Assembly: GCF_015070855.1 (NCBI RefSeq)
Contig: NZ_JADDIX010000018.1
Span: 1 to 37,942, forward strand
Reading direction: 5' to 3'
Origin: Pseudomonas lopnurensis
Lineage (GTDB): Bacteria > Pseudomonadota > Gammaproteobacteria > Pseudomonadales > Pseudomonadaceae
Length of the DNA stretch: 37,942 bases
Positions within the stretch are counted from its first letter, which is position 1. Each line of letters opens with the position of its first letter. The translations under genes and the position numbers were made by a program. The notes beneath the pieces are model-generated. The model was not told the origin of the DNA. It saw only the letters and a program-made list of their open reading frames with translations, and did no database searches. Positions 31,831 through 37,942 of the stretch are shown piece by piece.

Positions 31831-32022
31831 ATGAGCAGTACCGAAGACAAGATCAAGGGCAACACCAACGAAGCCGTCGGCAAGATCAAGCAAGGCGTGG
31901 GCGAAGCCAGCGACAACTCGAGCCTGAAAGGCGAGGGCCAGCGCCAGGAAGTCAAGGGCGATGCCCAGCAGGTCAAGGGTGAGGTGAAAGACACCCTGAA
32001 ACAAGGCATCGACAAGGCCTGA
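31831..32022 (+). CDS. CsbD-family stress protein
   Basis: 63 residues, Lys/Gln/Glu-rich and without hydrophobic segments. The repeated pattern DKIKGNTNEAVGKIKQGVGE, then KGEGQRQEVKGDAQQVKG, is the CsbD signature. GAGG precedes the start. Family members are abundant general-stress proteins in many bacteria; the molecular role is unknown. Confidence 0.9.
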   Translation: MSSTEDKIKGNTNEAVGKIKQGVGEASDNSSLKGEGQRQEVKGDAQQVKGEVKDTLKQGIDKA

Positions 32023-32142
32023 TAGCGCTGCCTGGTGGGTAATGCAGATGCCGCGCATCGGGGTAAGCCCAAGGCGGCGCTGCGGCAAGGTCAGAGCATT
32101 CCTGCTTGCCCCCGGAATTCGGGGCTGGCGTGATGGTGAACG

Positions 32143-32171
32143 AAAATGCCCGCATCGCTGCGGGCATTTTT
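32143..32171 (-). terminator. Terminator of fdxA
   Basis: AATGCCCGCA-TCGC-TGCGGGCATT is a perfect 10-bp stem with T runs on both strands. It ends the minus-strand fdxA transcript and could also stop transcription from the CsbD gene. Confidence 0.88.
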
Positions 32172-32197
32172 CTGCGTGACCGGGAAAGGCTGGAGAA

Positions 32198-32521
32198 TCA
32201 GCGCTCCAGATACTGCAGCTTGTCCTTCACACCGTCCCATTCTTCGGCATCGGCCAGCGCATCCTTCTTCTCGGTGATGTTCGGCCAGACTTCCGCCAGA
32301 TCGGCGTTCAGTTCGATGAACTCCTGCTGATCCTCCGGCACTTCGTCTTCGGAGAAGATCGCCTGGGCCGGGCACTCCGGCTCGCACAGGGCGCAGTCGA
32401 TGCATTCGTCCGGGTGGATCACCAGGAAATTCGGGCCTTCATAGAAGCAGTCCACCGGGCAGACTTCCACGCAATCGGTGTATTTGCACTTGATGCAGTT
32501 GTCGGTGACGACGAAGGTCAT
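32198..32521 (-). CDS. fdxA: Seven-iron ferredoxin FdxA
   Basis: 107 residues. Cys9, 12, 17, 21 and 25 with Cys40, 43, 46 and 50 give the arrangement of a [3Fe-4S] plus [4Fe-4S] ferredoxin of the Azotobacter FdI type. A C-terminal extension of about 55 residues is usual for the family. GGAGA lies upstream of the ATG. It is next to mutS as in other pseudomonads, but 122 bases separate them. Confidence 0.96.
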   Translation of the reverse strand: MTFVVTDNCIKCKYTDCVEVCPVDCFYEGPNFLVIHPDECIDCALCEPECPAQAIFSEDEVPEDQQEFIELNADLAEVWPNITEKKDALADAEEWDGVKDKLQYLER

Positions 32522-32643
32522 TTCTAGCTATCTCCTCAGGCGTGTCAGGTTGGCGTTGCGGTGACGCCCCTGCGGCTAGGCGGCATCAGGCTAATGCCGC
32601 ATATCCAAAAAATGCGCGCGATTCTAGCAGCTTTCTGCGTGTA

Positions 32644-35244
32644 TCAAATGCGCGATTTCAAGCTGTATAGCAGCTCCAGGGCCTGACGCGGGGTCACGTC
32701 ATCGGGATCGATCCTGCCCAGTTCCTCGATCACCGGGTGCGGCAGGCTGGCGAACAGGTCGTTCTGCATGGGTGGCGCAGGCTGGCCGGGCGCTATTCTC
32801 GGTGCTTCGTGGGGCAGGCTGGTGGTTTCCAGCCGCGACAGATGGTCGCGTGCGCGCTGGATCACCTCGCCCGGTACGCCGGCCAGTTGCGCCACCGCCA
32901 GGCCATAGCTCTGGCTGGCGGGGCCCGGCAGTACATGGTGGAGGAAAACGATGCGCTCGTTGTGCTCGGTGGCCGACAGGTGCACGTTGGCCACCACCGG
33001 CTCGCTTTCCGGCAGCACGGTCAGCTCGAAGTAATGGGTGGCGAACAGCGTGAACGCACGCAGTTTCGCCAGGTGTTCGGCCGCCGCCCAGGCCAGCGAG
33101 AGACCGTCGAAGGTGCTGGTGCCGCGACCCACCTCGTCCATCAGCACCAGGCTGCGGTCGCTGGCGTTGTGCAGGATGTTGGCGGTTTCGCTCATTTCCA
33201 CCATGAAGGTGGAGCGTCCGCCGGCCAGGTCGTCGGAGGAGCCGATGCGGGTGAAGATGCGATCGACCAGCGACAGCTCGCAGGCCGCCGCCGGAACGAA
33301 ACTGCCGATCTGCGCCAGCAGCACGATCAGCGCGGTCTGGCGCATGTAGGTGGATTTGCCGCCCATGTTCGGCCCGGTGATCACCAGCATGCGGGTGGCA
33401 TCGTCGAGGCCGAGGTCGTTGGCCACGAAGGGCGTCTCCAGCACCTGCTCGACCACCGGATGGCGGCCCTGCTCGATGCGCATGCAGGGCTGCTCGACGA
33501 AGCGCGGGCGGTTCAGGTCGAGATTCAGCGCGCGTTCGGCGAGGTTGCTCAGTACGTCCAGCTCGGCCAGGGCGGCGGCGCTTTCCTGCAGCGGTGCCAG
33601 ATGCCCGATGAGCATTTCCAGCAGCGCGTCGTAGAGCAGCTTCTCGCGCGCCAGGGCGCGGCTCTTGGCCGACAGCGCCTTGTCCTCGAATTCCTTGAGT
33701 TCCGGGGTGATGAAGCGCTCGGCGCCCTTGAGGGTCTGCCGGCGGATGTAGTCGGCGGGGGCGGATTCGGCCTGCTTGCTCGGCAACTCGATGAAGTAGC
33801 CGTGCACGCGGTTGTAGCCGACCTTCAGGTTGGCCAGGCCGGTGCGCGCCTTCTCGCGGATTTCCAGGTCCATCAGGTACTGGCCGGCGTTCTCGGAGAG
33901 CGATTGCAGCTCGTCCAGCTCGGCGTCGTAACCGGTCTTGAGCACGCCGCCGTCGCGGATCACCGCTGGCGGGTTGTCGATGATCGCCCGGGCCAGCAGC
34001 TCGGCCAGCTCGGGATAGGTGGAAATGCTCGTCGCCAGCGTATTGAGATGCGGCGCGACCAGGTCCTGCATGCCGCTCTGCAGTTGCGGCAACGCGGCCA
34101 GGGCATCGCGCAGGCGCGCCAGGTCGCGCGGGCGGGCGTTGCGCAGGCCGATACGGGCGAGGATGCGCTCCAGGTCGCCGATGTCCTTGAGCTGCGGCTG
34201 CAATTGTTCGAAGCGGTAGTGCTCCAGCAGGCAGGTGATCGAATCCTGGCGTGCCTCGAGGATCTCGCGGTTGCGCAGCGGGCGATTCAGCCAGCGGGTC
34301 AAGAGGCGCGAGCCCATGGCGGTCTGGCAGCGGTCCATCACCGATTGCAGGGTGTTGTCGCGGCCGCCGGAGAGGTTGACGTCCAGCTCCAGGTTGCGCC
34401 GGCTGGCGCCGTCGAGGACCACCGTGTCGTCGAGGCGCTCATGGCGCAGGCTGCGCAGGTGGGGCAGGGCGGTGCGCTGGGTTTCCTTGGCGTAGGCGAG
34501 CAGGCAGCCGGCGGCGCCGATGGCCAGCGTCAGGTTCTCGCAGCCGAAGCCCTTGAGGTCCTGGGTGGCGAACTGTTGGCAGAGGCTCTTGAAGGCCGAG
34601 TCGCGATCGAAATCCCACGGCGCGCGACGGCGCACGCCACGGCGCTTCTCCAGCGGCAGGCCCTGCGGCCAGTCGTCGGGGATCAGCAGCTCCGCCGGGC
34701 TCAGGCGCTCCAGCTCGGCGAGCAGGGTTTCCCAGCCCTTGAGCTCCTGCACGCTGAAGCGGCCGCTGGCGATGTCCAGCACCGACAGGCCGAACAGCTT
34801 CTCGTCGCCGACCACCGCGGCGAGGAAATTGTCGCGGCGCTCGTCGAGCAGCGCCTCGTCGCTCACCGTGCCGGGGGTGATGATGCGTACCACCTGGCGC
34901 TCCACCGGTCCCTTGCTGGTGGCCGGATCGCCGATCTGCTCGCAGATCACCACCGATTCACCGAGCTTCACCAGGCGCGCGAGATAGCCCTCCGCCGAAT
35001 GGAAGGGAATGCCGGCCATCGGAATCGCGGTGCCCGCCGACTGGCCGCGTGCGGTGAGGGTGATGTCCAGCAGCGCGGCGGCCTTCTTGGCGTCGTCGTA
35101 GAACAGCTCGTAGAAATCGCCCATGCGATAGAACATCAGCTGGTCCGGATGCTCGCGCTTGAGCTTCCAGTACTGTTGCATCATGGGCGTGTGGGCGGAA
35201 AGGTCGGAGTTGCCGGAGGTGTGGGCGGTTTGTCTTTTTGACAT
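32644..35244 (-). CDS. mutS: DNA mismatch repair protein MutS
   Basis: 866 residues, close to the 855 of P. aeruginosa MutS. The mismatch-reading motif is GDFYELF with Phe44 and Glu46; Walker [10 protein letters not shown] is near residue 620, and Walker [27 protein letters not shown] and FATHYFELT follow. The C-terminal residues ([20 protein letters not shown]) are the tetramerisation region. The N-terminus is about ten residues longer than usual ([20 protein letters not shown]) and has no clear ribosome site, so translation may start slightly inside. Confidence 0.97.
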   Translation of the reverse strand: MSKRQTAHTSGNSDLSAHTPMMQQYWKLKREHPDQLMFYRMGDFYELFYDDAKKAAALLDITLTARGQSAGTAIPMAGIPFHSAEGYLARLVKLGESVVICEQIGDPATSKGPVERQVVRIITPGTVSDEALLDERRDNFLAAVVGDEKLFGLSVLDIASGRFSVQELKGWETLLAELERLSPAELLIPDDWPQGLPLEKRRGVRRRAPWDFDRDSAFKSLCQQFATQDLKGFGCENLTLAIGAAGCLLAYAKETQRTALPHLRSLRHERLDDTVVLDGASRRNLELDVNLSGGRDNTLQSVMDRCQTAMGSRLLTRWLNRPLRNREILEARQDSITCLLEHYRFEQLQPQLKDIGDLERILARIGLRNARPRDLARLRDALAALPQLQSGMQDLVAPHLNTLATSISTYPELAELLARAIIDNPPAVIRDGGVLKTGYDAELDELQSLSENAGQYLMDLEIREKARTGLANLKVGYNRVHGYFIELPSKQAESAPADYIRRQTLKGAERFITPELKEFEDKALSAKSRALAREKLLYDALLEMLIGHLAPLQESAAALAELDVLSNLAERALNLDLNRPRFVEQPCMRIEQGRHPVVEQVLETPFVANDLGLDDATRMLVITGPNMGGKSTYMRQTALIVLLAQIGSFVPAAACELSLVDRIFTRIGSSDDLAGGRSTFMVEMSETANILHNASDRSLVLMDEVGRGTSTFDGLSLAWAAAEHLAKLRAFTLFATHYFELTVLPESEPVVANVHLSATEHNERIVFLHHVLPGPASQSYGLAVAQLAGVPGEVIQRARDHLSRLETTSLPHEAPRIAPGQPAPPMQNDLFASLPHPVIEELGRIDPDDVTPRQALELLYSLKSRI

Positions 35245-35444
35245 GCGGGGAATCTGTCTGATGCTCAGCCGGTTTTGCCGGGCATTGTCCGAGCCTGGCC
35301 TCTCTTCGGCAACCGTTGGCGGCGATAGGGGGGGCGTGGTTCCTGTTTCGATCCGTACCGTTCGCTCGATTCGGCGCCGCGCGTGCTGAAGTGCGTGGCC
35401 AGCTGGTGTAGGGTATCGCCCTGCTTATATTCAGTGGAGCTTCG

Positions 35445-35942
35445 ATGAATCTGACCGATCTCGCTGTGCGGCTGGGCGATGTCCTGCAGCGCCTGGGGGC
35501 GCAGGTCACTACGGCGGAATCCTGCACCGGCGGCGGGATCGCCGAAGCCATCACCCGGATCGCCGGAAGCTCGGCCTGGTTCGAGGCCGGCTACGTGACC
35601 TATTCCAACGCGCAGAAAATCCTGCAGCTCGGCGTGCCCGCGAAGTTGTTCGAGCAGGTGGGAGCGGTCAGCGCCGAGGTGGTGCAGGCCATGGCGCATG
35701 GCGCCCAGCAGCGCAGCGGCGCCCGTTTCGCCGTGGCGGTCAGCGGCATCGCCGGGCCGGGCGGCGGCACGGTGGACAAGCCGGTGGGCACGGTGTGGAT
35801 CGCCTGGGCCGATGCCGAGCAGCTGCACGTCCGGCGTTATCTGTTCGCCGGCGATCGCCAGGCGGTGCGCGAGCAGACGGTGGCGGCCGCGCTGGAAGGA
35901 CTGTTGCGCCTGGCGGCCGGAGAAAATCCGGCTCGGGGCTAG
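35445..35942 (+). CDS. pncC: Nicotinamide-nucleotide amidohydrolase PncC (CinA C-terminal domain type)
   Basis: 165 residues, a stand-alone CinA C-terminal domain. The motif TTAESCTGGGIAEAIT with the conserved Ser26, YVTYSNAQKI and AVSGIAGPGGGTVDKPVGTV are diagnostic. It deamidates NMN to nicotinate mononucleotide in NAD salvage. GGAG precedes the ATG. It lies 83 bases before recA, as in other pseudomonads. Confidence 0.95.
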   Translation: MNLTDLAVRLGDVLQRLGAQVTTAESCTGGGIAEAITRIAGSSAWFEAGYVTYSNAQKILQLGVPAKLFEQVGAVSAEVVQAMAHGAQQRSGARFAVAVSGIAGPGGGTVDKPVGTVWIAWADAEQLHVRRYLFAGDRQAVREQTVAAALEGLLRLAAGENPARG

Positions 35943-35969
35943 GCGAGTAAATTCGGCTATGCTCTAATA

Positions 35970-35985
35970 CTGTCTACTTATACAG
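35970..35985. promoter_or_regulatory. LexA box of recA
   Basis: CTGTCTACTTATACAG fits CTGT-N8-ACAG and lies 41 bases before the recA start, so recA should be SOS-induced. Confidence 0.92.
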
Positions 35986-36025
35986 TTGTTGTGGCCTCCG
36001 GCCCTCTTGATCAAGTGAGGATTCG

Positions 36026-37069
36026 ATGGACGAGAACAAGAAGCGCGCCTTGGCTGCGGCCCTGGGCCAGATCGAAAAGCAGTTCGGCAAGGGTGCGGTG
36101 ATGCGCATGGGTGATCATGATCGCCAGGCGATTCCGGCCATTTCCACCGGCTCGCTGGGGCTGGATATCGCGCTCGGCATCGGCGGCCTGCCGAAAGGCC
36201 GTATCGTCGAGATCTATGGCCCGGAGTCGTCGGGCAAGACCACGCTGACGCTGTCGGTCATCGCCGAAGCGCAGAAGATGGGGGCCACCTGTGCCTTCGT
36301 CGACGCCGAGCACGCGCTGGATCCGGACTATGCCGGCAAGCTGGGCGTCAACGTCGACGACCTGCTGGTGTCGCAGCCGGATACCGGCGAGCAGGCGCTG
36401 GAAATCACCGACATGCTGGTGCGCTCCAACGCGGTGGACGTGATCATCGTCGACTCCGTGGCGGCCCTGGTGCCCAAGGCCGAGATCGAAGGCGAGATGG
36501 GCGATGCCCACGTCGGCCTGCAGGCGCGCCTGATGTCCCAGGCGCTGCGCAAGATCACCGGCAACATCAAGAACGCCAACTGCCTGGTCATCTTCATCAA
36601 CCAGATCCGCATGAAGATCGGCGTGATGTTCGGCAGCCCGGAAACCACCACCGGTGGTAATGCACTGAAGTTCTACGCTTCGGTGCGCCTGGATATCCGC
36701 CGTACCGGTGCGGTGAAGGAAGGCGACGAGGTGGTCGGCAGCGAAACCCGCGTCAAGGTGGTGAAGAACAAGGTGGCGCCGCCGTTCCGCCAGGCCGAAT
36801 TCCAGATCCTCTACGGCAAGGGCATCTACCGCAACGGCGAAATCATCGACCTCGGCGTGCAGCAGGGCCTGGTCGAGAAGTCCGGTGCCTGGTACGCCTA
36901 CAAGGGCAGCAAGATCGGCCAGGGCAAGGCCAACGCCGCCAAGTACCTGGAAGACAATCCGGAGATCGGCCGCGAGATCGAGCAGCAGATTCGCGAGAAA
37001 CTGCTGGTTGTCAGCGGTGGCAGCAAGGCGAACGTGGTCAGCGAAGACCTGGTCGACGCCGACCTCTGA
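36026..37069 (+). CDS. recA: Recombinase RecA
   Basis: 347 residues. Walker A GPESSGKT at 65-72, the [10 protein letters not shown] block, Walker [11 protein letters not shown], and the L2-region sequence [20 protein letters not shown] are all present. The acidic C-terminus is short. AGTGAGG stands about eight bases before the ATG, and a LexA box is upstream. recX follows after five bases. Confidence 0.98.
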   Translation: MDENKKRALAAALGQIEKQFGKGAVMRMGDHDRQAIPAISTGSLGLDIALGIGGLPKGRIVEIYGPESSGKTTLTLSVIAEAQKMGATCAFVDAEHALDPDYAGKLGVNVDDLLVSQPDTGEQALEITDMLVRSNAVDVIIVDSVAALVPKAEIEGEMGDAHVGLQARLMSQALRKITGNIKNANCLVIFINQIRMKIGVMFGSPETTTGGNALKFYASVRLDIRRTGAVKEGDEVVGSETRVKVVKNKVAPPFRQAEFQILYGKGIYRNGEIIDLGVQQGLVEKSGAWYAYKGSKIGQGKANAAKYLEDNPEIGREIEQQIREKLLVVSGGSKANVVSEDLVDADL

Positions 37070-37074
37070 TCCGC

Positions 37075-37542
37075 ATGCCGGTCGTGCTCGATAACCCCGC
37101 CGCGGTGCGGCGGGCGGCCATGGACCTGCTGGCCCGGCGCGAGCACGGACGCGTCGAGCTTTCCCGCAAGCTGCGCCAACGCGGCGCCCCGCCCGAATTG
37201 ATCGAACAGGCCCTGGGTCGTCTCTGCAGCCAGGGCCTGCTGTCCGAATCCCGTTACCTCGAAAGTTTCGTCAGGAGCCGCGCCAATGCCGGCTACGGCC
37301 CGTTGCGCATCCGTGAGGAGCTGGCCCAGCGTGGACTGCCCCGCGCGGATATCGAGCAGGCATTGCGCGACAGCGGCTTCGACTGGAGCGAGCAGCTGCG
37401 CGATGCCTGGCAACGCAAGTTCGCCGGCCGGCTGCCTGCGGACGCCCGCGAACGCGCGAAGCAGGGACGTTTTCTCAGCTACCGGGGCTATCCGCTGGAG
37501 CTGATCGGCCGGTTGCTGCGTGGCGGCGGTTCAGGCGACTGA
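37075..37542 (+). CDS. recX: RecA regulator RecX
   Basis: 155 residues. Three-helix repeats of the RecX family are visible: [40 protein letters not shown], and the C-terminal [14 protein letters not shown]. It limits RecA filament growth. It starts five bases after the recA stop and so is probably expressed by read-through of the SOS-controlled recA transcript. Confidence 0.95.
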   Translation: MPVVLDNPAAVRRAAMDLLARREHGRVELSRKLRQRGAPPELIEQALGRLCSQGLLSESRYLESFVRSRANAGYGPLRIREELAQRGLPRADIEQALRDSGFDWSEQLRDAWQRKFAGRLPADARERAKQGRFLSYRGYPLELIGRLLRGGGSGD

Positions 37543-37660
37543 GCACCTTGCTCGCAGGTTGCCAAGGTCTGCAAGACCAACGGTTGCCCTGTTGCCGGCC
37601 GATGGCTCGTATTGAATTGAACCGAGATGGATCATTCTTCCAACTGACCTAGCGTGCCAC

Positions 37661-37693
37661 GTTGGGTTGAGGCGCGTAGCGACGAAGCCCAAC
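37661..37693 (+). repeat. Half unit of the GTTGGGTTGAGG family
   Basis: GTTGGGTTGAGGCGCGTAGC, then GACGAAGCCCAAC, is one arm of the elements at 22253, 24657 and 26514. No second arm is present. Confidence 0.75.
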
Positions 37694-37800
37694 ACCACGC
37701 GAGAAAGGTGGCCTTCCGCGTACCGAAATCCATATCTTACGAATACGTTGCCTGATGATCGCCAGCAAGCTGGCTCCACAACTTAATGCCCGGTGAGTTC

Positions 37801-37834
37801 GTAGGGTGGGCAACGGCGAAGCCTTGCCCACGCG
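37801..37834 (+). repeat. GTAGGGTGGGC-type repeat unit
   Basis: GTAGGGTGGGCAACGGCGAA, then GCCTTGCCCACGCG, forms a hairpin by GTGGGCAA/TTGCCCAC and is related to 25282-25350. Confidence 0.7.
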
Positions 37835-37942
37835 TTTGCCGGGTATGAACGCGGATTATCCTTGGCTATGTCTGAGCTGGCTGTTGCGGATAGACGTACC
37901 CCCTGTGGAGCGGGCCATGCCCGCGAATATTCCAGCGCGCAA

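Larger units (their letters stand above)
37543..37942. other. Intergenic region with several half repeats
   Basis: 400 bases up to the window edge without a credible gene. It contains a half unit of the GTTGGGTTGAGG family (37661-37693), a REP-like GATCGCCAGCAAGCTGGCTC (37756-37776), a GTAGGGTGGGC unit (37801-37834) and part of another REP (37902-37927). Confidence 0.7.

Noticed and set aside
32737..35241. Plus-strand open frame of 834 codons opposite mutS
   Set aside because: It mirrors mutS exactly and shows the same reverse-strand composition.

Overview
The window looks like chromosome from a high-GC gammaproteobacterium of the Pseudomonas group in the broad sense (Pseudomonas or Stutzerimonas). 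The evidence is the gene order fdxA, mutS, pncC, recA, recX at the right end, an aliphatic amidase that closely matches my memory of P. aeruginosa AmiE, an AmiB-type ATPase beside it, and REP-like intergenic palindromes. The species cannot be fixed from the sequence alone.

Layout from left to right. (1) Positions 2-1846: 3' part of a secreted family-5 glycoside hydrolase with tandem N-terminal modules. (2) 2283-4203: three overlapping genes for small membrane and envelope-stress-type proteins. (3) 4308-6638: a tRNA-Thr(CGT) gene followed by a small decayed island. The 3' end of the tRNA is repeated at 5756-5794. Between the copies lies a three-gene toxin-antitoxin locus (Phd-like antitoxin, RelE toxin, HigA-like regulator). 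Beyond the second copy is a YhfG/FicA antitoxin with a broken fic gene. No integrase is present. (4) 6902-12742, minus strand: an LpxR-type lipid A deacylase, then a four-gene acylation cassette (MBOAT acyltransferase, FkbH-like HAD protein, acyl carrier protein, SGNH-like membrane protein). It has the parts list of the Gram-positive Dlt system, with FkbH in place of the adenylating DltA. (5) 13137-17678, minus strand: a small membrane protein, a LuxR-type response regulator and a large hybrid kinase whose sensor is a whole NCS1-type permease plus a cysteine-rich segment. (6) 17978-27714, plus strand: a urea/short-chain-amide regulon, made of an ABC transporter (urtABCDE), formamidase (fmdA), an FmdB-like zinc ribbon protein, aliphatic amidase (amiE) and amiB. 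(7) 27834-31737: YihY-type membrane protein, glycosyltransferase, DUF2334 deacetylase and a flippase-like membrane protein. (8) 31831-37542: CsbD-like protein, fdxA, mutS, pncC, SOS-regulated recA and recX.

How the genes work together. The permease-kinase and its regulator are divergent from urtA. Two copies of TACG-N8-CGTA lie in that divergent control region, and a third lies just upstream of fmdA. The simplest reading is that the two-component pair senses an amide or related compound and switches on uptake (Urt) and hydrolysis to ammonium (FmdA, AmiE). The classical amiC/amiR/amiS genes of the P. aeruginosa amidase operon are absent from this window. Almost every gap in the urt-fmd-ami cluster is occupied by one of several palindromic repeat families.

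The most unusual items are the FkbH-based Dlt-like cassette, the transporter-kinase fusion with its shared operator, and the tRNA-Thr island with its tripartite toxin-antitoxin locus and a Fic protein whose catalytic histidine has become proline.
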